NCBI RefSeq assembly: GCF_024519455.1
Contig: NZ_JALJRY010000049.1
Location: forward strand, 1 to 49,722
Direction of reading: 5' to 3'
DNA: 49,722 bases
From: Streptomyces sp. STR69
GTDB taxonomy: Bacteria; Actinomycetota; Actinomycetes; Streptomycetales; Streptomycetaceae
In this document: in pieces, positions 23,837 through 31,402 of the stretch
Position numbering within the stretch: the first letter of the stretch is position 1
Layout of the letters: every line of letters begins with the position of its first letter
The notes under the pieces: model-generated
Databases searched by the model: none
Told to the model about the DNA's origin: nothing
What the model saw: only the letters and a program-made list of their open reading frames with translations
Translations under genes and position numbers: made by a program

Positions 23837-25186
23837 ATGACCATGTTCAGGATCAGGAGCATGCGTGGATTTCTTGCTTCCTCGATCGGCGTCACCTGCG
23901 CCGCCGCACTGGCCCTCCCGCTCACCCTGCCCGCAGCCGCCGCCCCGGCCACGGCTATGGCTTCGGCTCAGGCGGCGCAGCCGACGAGCGGCGCGAGATC
24001 CGCGCCGCCGGCCGCCGCACCGGACCTCCCCGGCAGCACCGAGTCGCTGCCCCTCGCCCCCGCGACCCGCGACCGCACCCTGGGCGCGGCCCCCGAACAG
24101 GGCCTGACCCGCGCCGACGTCCACCGCTTCTCTCTCGTCGGCGTCACCTGGACCGACCCCGACACCGAACTCCGCGGCCGGGTCCAGGTCCGCACCCGGG
24201 CCACCGGCACCGGCGAGTGGTCCGGCTGGCAGGACGTCGACACCCACAACGAGGACCACGGCGCCGACCCCGGCACCGCCGAGCGCGACTCGGGCCACGT
24301 CCACGGCTCCACCGCTCCGCTGTGGGTGGGCGACTCGGACGGAGTGGACGTACGTGTGCGAGCGGACCCGGGTGCGACACGGACCGTAGGGAACCAGCCG
24401 TCCCCGCTCCCCACCGGCCTGCACCTGGAACTCGTGGACCCGGGCGCGGAACCCCCGGCCGCGGGCGCCCGTCCGACCGCCCGCCGCGCCGCCCTGCCCC
24501 TCGCCGCCACCGAGCTCCCGGCGCTCAGCCGGGAGGCCACCGAGCGGGAGGCGGTCACGATGTACGGCCGGGCCCAGCCGTACATCGGCCCGCGCCCGCG
24601 CATCATCACCCGGAGCGGCTGGGGCGCCGACGAGAAGCTGCGCGAGAAGGGGTTCGTCTACACGAAGAAGGTCAAGGCCGCCTTCGTGCACCACACCGCC
24701 TCCGGCAACAACTACAGCTGCTCGCAAGCGCCTTCAGTCATTCGTGGTATCTACCGCTACCACGTCGAGAGCAGCGGCTGGCGCGACATCGGCTACAACT
24801 TCCTCGTGGACAAGTGCGGAACCATCTACGAGGGGCGCGCCGGGGGAGTGGCGAAACCGGTCATGGGCGCCCACACCCTCGGTTTCAACACCGACAGCAT
24901 GGGGATCGCCGTCCTCGGAACCTTCGGCACCGCCAAACCGTCCTCGGCGGCAGTGACGGCCATCGCCCGCCTCGCCGCATGGAAGCTCGGGCTCTACGGA
25001 GTCAATCCGCGCGGCAAGACATACCTGAAGTCCGGGGGTGGCAATCTCTACCGAAAAGGAAAGAACGTACGACTCAATGTGATCTCCGGCCATCGGGACG
25101 GGTTCGCCACGGAGTGCCCAGGACGGCAGCTCTACGGCAAGCTCGGCTCGGCCCGCTCCACGTCGGCCCGGTTCCAGGGCCGCTGA
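23837..25186 (+). CDS. Secreted peptidoglycan-recognition/N-acetylmuramoyl-L-alanine amidase
   Basis: A 449-residue exported protein. The Sec signal peptide is about 1-36 (basic start, LASSIGVTCAAALALPLTLP, AxA-type cleavage near AAA-AP). A beta-rich N-terminal region (about 90-205) with Trp/Asp repeats precedes a C-terminal PGRP/amidase_2 domain (about 252-430). Zinc and catalytic residues are visible: His in AAFVHHTASGNNYSC, Tyr in IGYNFLVDKCGTIYEGR, and His and Cys in VISGHRDGFATECPGRQLY. It should cleave the lactyl-L-Ala amide bond or bind peptidoglycan outside the cell. It starts at the ATG at 23837; a second ATG two codons later is possible. A remodelling role next to LCP ligases is plausible. 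Confidence 0.92.
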   Translation: MTMFRIRSMRGFLASSIGVTCAAALALPLTLPAAAAPATAMASAQAAQPTSGARSAPPAAAPDLPGSTESLPLAPATRDRTLGAAPEQGLTRADVHRFSLVGVTWTDPDTELRGRVQVRTRATGTGEWSGWQDVDTHNEDHGADPGTAERDSGHVHGSTAPLWVGDSDGVDVRVRADPGATRTVGNQPSPLPTGLHLELVDPGAEPPAAGARPTARRAALPLAATELPALSREATEREAVTMYGRAQPYIGPRPRIITRSGWGADEKLREKGFVYTKKVKAAFVHHTASGNNYSCSQAPSVIRGIYRYHVESSGWRDIGYNFLVDKCGTIYEGRAGGVAKPVMGAHTLGFNTDSMGIAVLGTFGTAKPSSAAVTAIARLAAWKLGLYGVNPRGKTYLKSGGGNLYRKGKNVRLNVISGHRDGFATECPGRQLYGKLGSARSTSARFQGR

Positions 25187-25292
25187 CGGCGGGGGTGCCG
25201 GGGAAGGGTCTGCGGGACGCGTGCACGGTCCGCACACACTGGCCGGCCGAAGAGACAGCTCGGCCGGTCCCGGCAGGAAGCAGAGACGACAG

Positions 25293-26375
25293 GTGACAGA
25301 AGCGATCCTCCTGGTCGGCGGCAAGGGCACCCGGTTGCGCCCCCTCACGGTGCACACCCCGAAGCCGATGGTCAGGGCGGCGGGGGTGCCGTTCCTCACG
25401 CATCAGCTGGCGCGGGCGAGAGCGGCGGGCGTGGAACACATCGTCCTGGCCACTTCCTATCTGGCGGAGGTGTTCGAACCGCACTTCGGTGACGGTTCGG
25501 CCCTCGGCCTCCACATCGAGTACGTCACGGAGGACGAGCCCCTCGGCACGGGCGGCGCGATCCGCAACGTGGCCCCGCGCCTCCACTCGGCCCCCGACGA
25601 CCCGGTCCTGATCTTCAACGGCGACATCCTCACCGGCCTGAACATCCGGGCGCTGGTGGACACCCACGAGGCGACCGGTGCGGACGTCTCCCTCCACCTC
25701 ACGAAGGTCACGGACCCGCGCGCCTACGGCCTGGTCCCCACGGACGGGACAGGCCGCGTCCTGGCCTTCCTGGAGAAGCCCCAGACGCCCGAGGAGATCG
25801 TCACCGACCAGATCAACGCGGGGGCGTACGTCTTCCGCCGCTCCGTCATCGACACGATCCCGGCGGGCCGCCCGGTGTCGGTGGAACGGGAGACGTTCCC
25901 GGACCTCCTCGCCGCCGGCGCCCACCTCCAGGGCCTGGTGGACTCGACGTACTGGCTGGACCTGGGAACCCCGGCCGCCTTCGTACGCGGCTCGGCGGAC
26001 CTGGTCCTGGGCCGCGCCCCGTCCCCCGCGATCCCCGGCCGCTGCGGCGACCGCCTGGTCCTGCCCACGGCCCGCGTCGCCCCCGACGCCAAGCTGACGG
26101 GCGGCACGGTGGTGGGCGAGGGCGCGTTCGTGGCGGAGGGCGCACGGGTCTTCGGTTCGACGATCCTCCCCGGCGCGGTCATCGAACCGGGCGCCGTCAT
26201 CACCGACTCCCTCATCGGCACCCGAGCCCGAGTCGGCGAACGTTCCGTCCTCACCGGCGCGGTCATCGGCGACGGCGCGGTCATCGGCGCCGACAACGAA
26301 CTCCGGGACGGCATGCGGGTGTGGTGCGACGCGCGGATCCCGGCGGGGGCGGTGCGGTTCTCTTCGGACCGGTAG
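25293..26375 (+). CDS. manC: Mannose-1-phosphate guanylyltransferase-like nucleotidyltransferase
   Basis: A 360-residue sugar-1-phosphate nucleotidyltransferase. The N-terminal Rossmann-like domain has the signature LLVGGKGTRLRPLTVHTPKPM (residues 6-26), metal-binding FNGDIL (about 110), AYGLVPTD and AFLEKP. The C-terminal left-handed beta-helix of hexapeptide repeats begins near residue 255 (AKLTGGTVVGEGAFVAEGARVFGSTILPGAVIEPGAVI). It probably makes GDP-mannose from mannose-1-P and GTP, completing the pathway of the manA and manB genes in this window. The family is also annotated NDP-glucose pyrophosphorylase, so the symbol rests on context. The GTG at 25293 has GGAAG about 13 bases upstream. 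Convergent with an AlkA-like gene. Confidence 0.85.
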   Translation: MTEAILLVGGKGTRLRPLTVHTPKPMVRAAGVPFLTHQLARARAAGVEHIVLATSYLAEVFEPHFGDGSALGLHIEYVTEDEPLGTGGAIRNVAPRLHSAPDDPVLIFNGDILTGLNIRALVDTHEATGADVSLHLTKVTDPRAYGLVPTDGTGRVLAFLEKPQTPEEIVTDQINAGAYVFRRSVIDTIPAGRPVSVERETFPDLLAAGAHLQGLVDSTYWLDLGTPAAFVRGSADLVLGRAPSPAIPGRCGDRLVLPTARVAPDAKLTGGTVVGEGAFVAEGARVFGSTILPGAVIEPGAVITDSLIGTRARVGERSVLTGAVIGDGAVIGADNELRDGMRVWCDARIPAGAVRFSSDR

Positions 26376-26381
26376 TTCGTG

Positions 26382-26432
26382 CGGGTGGGGAGGGGCGCCG
26401 TCCCAGGGGCTGCGCCCCCGGACCCCCACCCG
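26382..26432. terminator. Bidirectional terminator / dispersed Streptomyces palindrome
   Basis: Outer stem CGGGTGGGG/CCCCACCCG (26382-26390 with 26424-26432) encloses GGGGC-TGC-GCCCC (26406-26418). The central GGGGCTGCGCCCCCGGACCCCC is the reverse complement of the core of the repeat at 39511-39596, a type I recall being scattered between Streptomyces genes. It lies between convergent genes. Confidence 0.7.
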
Positions 26433-26442
26433 CCCGGCGCGC

Positions 26443-27444
26443 TCACAACTTCCCGATGTCCCCGCGAGGCATCTTCGGCGCCCGCCGAGCCGGAGTCCGC
26501 CCGCTCAGCAGGATCAACCGAGCCGCCCGATGCCGCTGCCCCGCATACGGCTCAAGCAACGACAACATCACCGCGTCGTCCGCGTCCCGATCCCCCGCGA
26601 GCGCCCACCCCACGATCCCCGGCAGATGCAGATCCCCCACGGTCACCGCGTCCGCCGCCCCATGACTCCGCTGCACGGTCTCCGCGGACGTCCACGGCCC
26701 CACCCCCGGTACGACCTCCAACCGGGCCCGCGCATCCTCCGCCGACATCGACACCGCCTGCTCCAGCCGCGCGGCGACCCGCACGGCACGCAGGATCGTC
26801 GACGCCCGCTTGTCGTCGACCCCGGCCCGGTGCCACTCCCAGGACGGAATCAACGCCCACGCGCGCGGCGCCGGCATCACCCACATCCGCCCGCCGACAG
26901 GCCCCGGCGCCGGCGACCCGAACTTCCGCACCAGCAGCCGCCAGGCCCGGTACGCCTCGTCGGTCGTCACCTTCTGCTCCAGCACCGACGGAATCAACGA
27001 CTCCAGCACCAGCCCGGTCCGCGTGAGCCGCAACCCCGGCCGCCGGTGCTGGGCGACAGCCACCAGCCGATGCCGGGGCACGAACGCGTCGGGATCGTCA
27101 GCGGCACCGAGCAGCTCCGGCAACCGCTCCAACAGCCACGCACTCCCCGGCCCCCAGGCCTCCCCGCGCACCTCACCCCCGTGCGCGGACACCCGCAAGG
27201 TCCCCGGCCCGACAGGTGTGAGACTGGCCCGCCACACGGACCCGTCGGCGTCCGCCCTGAACGTGGGATCGCCGGCCCCCCGCCGCAACGGCCCCAGCAC
27301 CAGCCCGAGATCAAGCGGCCAGTCCGGCACCCAGTTCCGCACCCGCCCAGGGGCAGCAGCCTGCCGAGGCACACCCCCAGGCACAACAACATCCCCACCC
27401 CGCACAGTCGTACGAGTGGGCCGAGAAGCAAAACGTCCGGCCAC
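26443..27444 (-). CDS. AlkA-type HhH-GPD DNA-3-methyladenine glycosylase
   Basis: A 333-residue DNA base-excision-repair glycosylase of the HhH-GPD superfamily. An N-terminal AlkA-like beta domain (about 40-130) precedes the helical domain: VLESLIPSVLEQKVTTDEAYRAWRLLV, the helix-hairpin-helix LEVVPGVGPWTSAETVQRSHG and the catalytic Asp in ADAVTVGDLHLPGIVGWAL (about D268). No C-terminal iron-sulfur Cys cluster is present, as expected for AlkA relatives. It should excise alkylated purines. It starts at GTG with AGGA seven bases upstream. A dispersed palindrome lies just before the start. Confidence 0.9.
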   Translation of the reverse strand: MAGRFASRPTRTTVRGGDVVVPGGVPRQAAAPGRVRNWVPDWPLDLGLVLGPLRRGAGDPTFRADADGSVWRASLTPVGPGTLRVSAHGGEVRGEAWGPGSAWLLERLPELLGAADDPDAFVPRHRLVAVAQHRRPGLRLTRTGLVLESLIPSVLEQKVTTDEAYRAWRLLVRKFGSPAPGPVGGRMWVMPAPRAWALIPSWEWHRAGVDDKRASTILRAVRVAARLEQAVSMSAEDARARLEVVPGVGPWTSAETVQRSHGAADAVTVGDLHLPGIVGWALAGDRDADDAVMLSLLEPYAGQRHRAARLILLSGRTPARRAPKMPRGDIGKL

Positions 27445-27471
27445 GGAAATGTCCTACGAACCTAGGTGGTA

Positions 27472-27535
27472 GCGCCCCTTCAGGGGCGCGGGGAACTGCG
27501 CGCTCAGCCACAAACGACCCGCACTCGCAGACGAG
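27472..27535. repeat. Dispersed Streptomyces intergenic palindrome (GCGCCCCT-type)
   Basis: GCGCCCCT/AGGGGCGC stem (27472-27489) followed by GCGGGGAACTGCGCGCTCAG and a conserved flank. I recall this arrangement as one of the most common intergenic repeats in Streptomyces. It lies between fbiB and the AlkA-like gene and can end fbiB transcription on the minus strand. Confidence 0.7.
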
Positions 27536-27553
27536 TTCAGCCCCAACGGCGAT

Positions 27554-28870
27554 TCACCGCACCTCGATAAACGCCCCCGCATCCCGCTCGGCCCGAGCCG
27601 CAGGCGACGCCGCCGCATGCCCCACAGCCACCGCCCCCATCGGATCCCACCCCTCCGGCAGCCCCAACACCTCCCGCACGACATCCCGGCAGAACATCGT
27701 CGAGGACACCCACGCCGACCCCAACCGCTCCCCGGCCAACGCGACCAGGAAGTTCTGCACACCCGCCCCCACGGCCACCACGAACATCTCCCGCTCGGCC
27801 CCGTCCCGCCGCGCGTCCCCGTACGTGTGCGACCCGTCCATGACGAGACACGGCACCACGAGATACGGCGCCCCGCGCAACACGTCCCCGCGCCGCACCC
27901 GCTTCGCGATGGACTCCTCGGACTTGCCGTCCCGCCGCAGATCCGCGATCCACGCGTCCCGCATCGCGTCCAGCAACGCACCCCGCGACTCGGCCGACTC
28001 CAGCAGCACGAACCGCCACGGCGTCGTGTGATGCGGCGCCGGTGCGGTCACCGCCGCGGCCACGGCCCGCCGTACCGCACCGGGGTCGACCGGCTCATCC
28101 GTGAAGGCCCGCACGGTACGACGCTGGGTCACCGCCTCCCGTACGGCCTCCGACGTCCCCAGCCGGAACATGTCGTCGCGGCCGCCCCGCACGATGGCCC
28201 GCGCGCCCAACCCGTCATCCTCGGCGGTCACGACATGCGGCAACCCCCGCACCACCGCGACCGGCAACCCCGCGGCCTTGCCCTTCACCAGATCACCGGC
28301 GGCAGCCAGCTCGTCCGCCGTCGCCACGACCGTCGCGCTGAGCGGATTGCCGTACGCGTCCGTGCCCCCGCGCAGATCGTCCAGCACCCGCACCCCCGCG
28401 GCGCCGATCGCGACGTCCGTGAGCCCCGTGCGCCAGGGCCGCCCGAAGGTGTCGGTGACGACGACGCCGATGTCGACGCCGAGTGCGTCCCGCAGCCCGT
28501 CGCGGATCGCGCGGGCGGAGGCGTCGGGGTCCTCGGGCAGCAACAGCACTGTCCCGGCAGGGGTGTTGGAGGCGTCGACGCCGGCGGCGGCCATGATCAG
28601 GCCCTGCCGGTTCTCCACGATCCGCAGGGCCCCGCGCCGCGCCACGACCCGTACGGTCTCGGCGTCGATCGCGGCCTCCCGGTCGGTCGCCTCGACGATC
28701 CGCCCCTCCGCCTTGGACACGATCTTCGAGGTGACGAGGAGCACGTCCCCGTCGACGAGCCCGGGCTCGGCGGCGGCGATCAGCTTGGCGAGGTCGTCGC
28801 CCGCCGCGACCTCCGGCATCCCGGGCACGGCCCAGACCCGGTAACCCTCCACCGGTGGCACTTCGCTCAT
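27554..28870 (-). CDS. fbiB: Coenzyme F420:gamma-glutamyl ligase fused to a nitroreductase domain (FbiB)
   Basis: A 438-residue bifunctional F420 biosynthesis enzyme. The N-terminal CofE-like domain (1 to about 245) adds gamma-linked glutamates: VLLVTSKIVSKAEGR, VVVTDTFGRPWRTGLTDVAIGAAG and RDDMFRLGT near the boundary. The C-terminal FMN-binding nitroreductase-fold domain (about 250-438; RRTVRAFTDEPVDPGAVRRAV, APHHTTPWRFVLL, GAGVQNFLVALAGERLGSAW) reduces dehydro-F420-0, as shown in mycobacteria. The fusion is typical of actinobacteria, whereas archaea have CofE alone. The ATG overlaps the cofD stop (ATGA), so the two are coupled. Nothing looks damaged. Confidence 0.97.
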   Translation of the reverse strand: MSEVPPVEGYRVWAVPGMPEVAAGDDLAKLIAAAEPGLVDGDVLLVTSKIVSKAEGRIVEATDREAAIDAETVRVVARRGALRIVENRQGLIMAAAGVDASNTPAGTVLLLPEDPDASARAIRDGLRDALGVDIGVVVTDTFGRPWRTGLTDVAIGAAGVRVLDDLRGGTDAYGNPLSATVVATADELAAAGDLVKGKAAGLPVAVVRGLPHVVTAEDDGLGARAIVRGGRDDMFRLGTSEAVREAVTQRRTVRAFTDEPVDPGAVRRAVAAAVTAPAPHHTTPWRFVLLESAESRGALLDAMRDAWIADLRRDGKSEESIAKRVRRGDVLRGAPYLVVPCLVMDGSHTYGDARRDGAEREMFVVAVGAGVQNFLVALAGERLGSAWVSSTMFCRDVVREVLGLPEGWDPMGAVAVGHAAASPAARAERDAGAFIEVR

Positions 28871-29826
28871 ACGGCCCGCACCTCTTCCGCCAACGCCAGC
28901 GCCTCCCGCGCCATCCGCGCGGTCGCCTCGGTGTCGGTCATCATCAGCGGTACGGCCCGGCAGCGGATCCCGGCCGCCTCGACGTCCGGTACGGAGGCGG
29001 CGTCCACGGTGTCGACGAGCCAGCCGTCGAGCAGCCCGGAGCCGTAGTGCTCGGCCACCGCGGTCGCCGTGGACTCCACGCCCACCGCCGCGAGCACCTT
29101 GTCGGCCATCCCGCGCACGGGCGCGTCCCCGACGATGGGGGAGAGGCCGACCACGGGCACCCCGGCCTCGGCGATCGCCTCACGGATGCCGGGCACGGCG
29201 AGGATGGTGCCGACGGACACGATCGGGTTCGACGGCGGGAAGAGGATGACGTCCGCCTCCGCGATCGCCTCCAGGACCCCGGGCGCGGGCTTGGCCTGCT
29301 CGGCCCCGACCGGTACGACGGCCTCGGCGGCGACCGACGCGCGCAGCCGTACCCAGTACTCCTGGAAGTGGATCACCTTGCGTTCGCCGTCCAGCTCGAC
29401 GGCGACATGCGTCTCGACGCGGTCGTCCGTCATGGGGATCAGCCGCACCCCCGGCTGCCAGCGGTCGCACAGCGCCTCGGTGACCGCGCTCAGCGGATAG
29501 CCGGCGCCGATCATCTGCGTCCGCACGATGTGCGTGGCGAAGTCCCGGTCGCCGAGCCCGAACCACTCGGGCCCGACCCCGTACGCCCCGAGCTCCTCCT
29601 TGAGGTGGAAGGTCTCGTCGGCACGGCCCCAGCCCTGCTCCTCGTTGATGCCACCGCCGAGCGTGTACATCACCGTGTCGAGGTCCGGGCAGACCTTCAG
29701 CCCGAAGAGGTGGATGTCGTCCCCCGTGTTGCCGATCACCGTGATGTCGGCGTCCGGCACGGCCTGCTGAAGACCGCGCAGGAACCGGGCACCACCGATA
29801 CCTCCTGCAAGAACCACAATGCGCAT
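28867..29826 (-). CDS. cofD: 2-phospho-L-lactate/phosphoenolpyruvate transferase CofD (FbiA)
   Basis: A 319-residue enzyme that transfers the phospho-lactyl or phosphoenolpyruvyl moiety from its guanylyl-activated form to Fo, giving (dehydro)F420-0. Motifs: N-terminal IVVLAGGIGGARFLRGL, TVIGNTGDDIHLFGL, DLDTVMYTL, VILFPPSNPIVSVGTIL and GLSPIVGDAPVRGMADKVL. The ATG at 29826 gives the family N terminus exactly, although no ribosome-binding site is visible, so the message may be leaderless. It is the first gene of the coupled cofD-fbiB operon, 110 bases downstream of the cysteine dioxygenase gene. FbiA is the actinobacterial name. Confidence 0.97.
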   Translation of the reverse strand: MRIVVLAGGIGGARFLRGLQQAVPDADITVIGNTGDDIHLFGLKVCPDLDTVMYTLGGGINEEQGWGRADETFHLKEELGAYGVGPEWFGLGDRDFATHIVRTQMIGAGYPLSAVTEALCDRWQPGVRLIPMTDDRVETHVAVELDGERKVIHFQEYWVRLRASVAAEAVVPVGAEQAKPAPGVLEAIAEADVILFPPSNPIVSVGTILAVPGIREAIAEAGVPVVGLSPIVGDAPVRGMADKVLAAVGVESTATAVAEHYGSGLLDGWLVDTVDAASVPDVEAAGIRCRAVPLMMTDTEATARMAREALALAEEVRAV

Positions 29827-29880
29827 GGGGACAAGTCTTGCAGGCGGGGGTGACAACGCGGCAGGCAGTCGTCGCATCGC

Positions 29881-29919
29881 GGGCCGGACGGCCACCGCAT
29901 CGAGGGCCGGACGGCCACC
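29881..29919. repeat. Tandem 16-bp repeat with internal palindrome upstream of cofD
   Basis: GGGCCGGACGGCCACC occurs at 29881-29896 and 29904-29919, period 23 bases. Each copy contains the small palindrome GGCCG-GA-CGGCC. It lies between the cysteine dioxygenase stop and cofD start; possible terminator or operator. Confidence 0.55.
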
Positions 29920-29936
29920 ACGTCGACCGGTTCTGA

Positions 29937-30446
29937 TCAGGCGGTCACGGCGTCGACCGCTTCCGCCCCGTCGCGCCGCGCGCACGCGGTGTGCATCGGC
30001 ATCTCGGTGAGGCCGGGGAAGTAGACGTGCAGGCTTATGGCCGGTTCGAGGGTGTCGTTGACGACCTCGTGGACGTACCCCGGCGCGAACACCCGCTGCG
30101 CGCCCGCCCCCAACGCGCGCGTGCCCCGCTCGGTGCGCTCGGTCAGCGTGCCGTCCAGGACGGTCAGCACACCGGAGGAGGGGCCGTGGTCGTGCAGTCC
30201 GCTGCCCTGTCCGGGCACCCAGGACAGCAGCCACACCTCGTAGCCGGGGCCGGTGCTCAGCCGGTGGTACCAGCGGGTCGTCGCGTCGTACTCGACGAGG
30301 TGTTCCCACTGGGCGCGGTCGGCGGCGATCGAGCGCGCCAGGCCGACGAACTCGGCCACGGTGGCCGGGTGTTCGCGCGGTGCCCGGAGGAGGTGCGGGA
30401 CTTCGAGGATGTCGCCGGCGATCTGGAGGTCGCTGTCGCTGTTCAT
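29937..30446 (-). CDS. Cysteine dioxygenase-family cupin protein
   Basis: A 169-residue small cupin of the cysteine dioxygenase family, an iron enzyme oxidising cysteine (or a related thiol) to its sulfinate. The three-His metal site is visible: H85 and H87 (GLHDHGPSSG) and H140 (ISLHVYF), with H126 (GYVHEVVND) nearby. The usual VLDGTLTE turn links cupin motifs. The start is the ATG at 30446; the open frame extends 68 codons further upstream, but that segment is low-complexity and overlaps a leader peptide in another frame. The messenger upstream contains a cysteine-rich leader ORF, suggesting cysteine-responsive control. Substrate could be another thiol, such as 3-mercaptopropionate. Confidence 0.88.
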   Translation of the reverse strand: MNSDSDLQIAGDILEVPHLLRAPREHPATVAEFVGLARSIAADRAQWEHLVEYDATTRWYHRLSTGPGYEVWLLSWVPGQGSGLHDHGPSSGVLTVLDGTLTERTERGTRALGAGAQRVFAPGYVHEVVNDTLEPAISLHVYFPGLTEMPMHTACARRDGAEAVDAVTA

Positions 30447-30540
30447 GGGGGTGCGGTGGTTCCTCGGCGTAAGAAGTAACGGCGGGGGATGGGTGTCACC
30501 AAAAAGAAGAGAGAGCAAGTGGGGCCGGAGCGCGAAGGGC

Positions 30541-30636
30541 TCAACAGCCGGAACAGCAACAACAGCTGCAGCGAGCGTGGGCAGCACCGAGGGACCCGGC
30601 GGAGCGGGTCGAGGTGAGTGCCGAGTTCGCGAGCAT
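30541..30636 (-). CDS. Cysteine-rich leader peptide (polycysteine upstream ORF)
   Basis: A 31-codon ORF, ATG to TGA, too short for ordinary gene calls. Its last ten residues are RCSCCCCSGC: six Cys in nine codons just before the stop. Four of the six are TGT, a codon this GC-rich genome normally avoids. It ends 94 bases before the cysteine dioxygenase ATG on the same strand. A TTGACA-N17-TGTCCT promoter places the transcription start at the A of the ATG, so it would be leaderless. Leaderless polycysteine ORFs are known cysteine-responsive attenuators in mycobacteria. A pyrimidine-rich tract (CTCTCTCTTCTTTTT) follows. Role as a cysteine sensor is inference, but the composition is very hard to explain otherwise. 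Confidence 0.8.
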   Translation of the reverse strand: MLANSALTSTRSAGSLGAAHARCSCCCCSGC

Positions 30637-30643
30637 GCCCACA

Positions 30644-30672
30644 AGGACATCGGTTCACACCCGCACTGTCAA
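30644..30672 (-). promoter_or_regulatory. Promoter of the leader peptide-cysteine dioxygenase transcript
   Basis: On the minus strand: consensus -35 TTGACA (30667-30672), 17-base spacer, and a weak -10 TGTCCT (30644-30649), seven bases before the leader ATG. The -35 match and spacing are good; the -10 is poor, so the assignment is tentative. Confidence 0.55.
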
Positions 30673-30921
30673 CTCGACGCCCGGTATGTGGGACATGTTT
30701 CACCTCATCCGGTTCATCTGAGAGGTGAAAGGTTTGTTCAGGAGGCTATCGGGACACATGGCGCACAACCGGGCGCACAAACCCCGTGGGAACGAGATCG
30801 AACTCCTGAGCGTCCTCCCCCGTACAGGCCCTGTCTCGGGGTAGGAGGCGCACGAGGGTCTCCGCTGCCTGTCAAGGTTTATGCCGATTTGAACACTTTC
30901 CGCTAGGCCTTGGTTCCGCAG

Positions 30922-30989
30922 AGTGAATAAGGGGCCCAATAGCAGATCTCGGCTTGACTCGCCCGGAGCAGCACACTTGTAATTTCACT
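30922..30989 (+). promoter_or_regulatory. whiB promoter with flanking AGTGA/TCACT half-sites
   Basis: TTGACT (30954-30959) and TGTAAT (30978-30983), with an 18-base spacer, form a vegetative-type promoter. Transcription would start near 30990, about 67 bases before the whiB ATG. AGTGA (30922-30926) upstream and TCACT (30985-30989) at the start point form a widely spaced inverted pair resembling BldD half-sites (AGTGA-Nm-TCACC). BldD control of whiB is known in Streptomyces; binding here is inference. Confidence 0.6.
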
Positions 30990-31056
30990 CGTGTCGTTCA
31001 GCCGACATCGGTAACGGCTACATCACGGGGACGCGAAAGACAGACGAGGGGCGCAC

Positions 31057-31320
31057 ATGACCGAGCTGGTGCAGCAACTGCTGGTCGACGACGCGGACGA
31101 GGAACTCGGCTGGCAGGAGCGCGCGCTGTGCGCCCAGACCGACCCCGAGTCCTTCTTCCCCGAGAAGGGCGGCTCCACCCGCGAGGCCAAGAAGGTCTGC
31201 CTCGCCTGCGAGGTCCGCTCCGAATGCCTCGAATACGCCCTCGCCAACGACGAACGCTTCGGTATTTGGGGCGGTCTCTCCGAGCGGGAACGCCGCCGGC
31301 TCAAGAAGGCCGCCGTCTGA
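31057..31320 (+). CDS. whiB: WhiB, iron-sulfur sporulation transcription factor
   Basis: An 87-residue WhiB-like (Wbl) protein. Four Cys bind a [4Fe-4S] cluster: C25, C48, C51 and C57 (C-x2-C-x5-C spacing). GIWGG (69-73) is the family turn, followed by the basic DNA-binding tail RERRRLKKAAV. Length and sequence correspond to the classical WhiB of S. coelicolor, which partners WhiA to start sporulation septation. The position next to a glycosyltransferase-DUF5719-DUF3499-manB block and near fbiA/fbiB matches whiB2 of mycobacteria. GAGGGG lies five bases before the ATG. Expressed from its own promoter region. Confidence 0.97.
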   Translation: MTELVQQLLVDDADEELGWQERALCAQTDPESFFPEKGGSTREAKKVCLACEVRSECLEYALANDERFGIWGGLSERERRRLKKAAV

Positions 31321-31361
31321 ACCGCACGGCACACCTCGGGACATACCTCGGGACCTACTGA

Positions 31362-31402
31362 ACGGCCCGTCGCGACTGGGTTATCCACAGGCGGCGGGCC
31401 GT
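31362..31402 (+). terminator. Candidate whiB terminator containing a DnaA-box-like 9-mer
   Basis: ACGGCCCG (31362-31369) pairs with CGGGCCGT (31395-31402) around a 25-base loop. The loop contains TTATCCACA (31381-31389), identical to the classical DnaA box. It lies 41 bases after the whiB stop. The long loop makes terminator function uncertain. Confidence 0.4.

Larger units (their letters stand above)
30447..31056. other. Long divergent regulatory region, cysteine dioxygenase / whiB
   Basis: A stretch of 610 bases without a conventional gene. On the minus strand it carries the promoter, cysteine-rich leader ORF and pyrimidine-rich spacer of the cysteine dioxygenase transcript (30447-30672). 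On the plus strand it carries the whiB promoter region (about 30900-31056), where GC content drops sharply (for example 30875-30990). Bases 30673-30900 hold no coding frame that I trust; they may contain a second whiB promoter, since whiB has both vegetative and developmental promoters in S. coelicolor (from memory). Confidence 0.6.

Noticed and set aside
29824..30309. A 161-codon N-terminal extension of CofD
   Set aside because: It would overlap the cysteine dioxygenase gene on the same strand and does not resemble the family; CofD starts at MRIVVLAGG.
30447..30650. A 68-residue N-terminal extension of the cysteine dioxygenase
   Set aside because: The frame is open, but the sequence is low-complexity, unlike the family, and overlaps a cysteine-rich leader ORF in another frame and the untranslated spacer.
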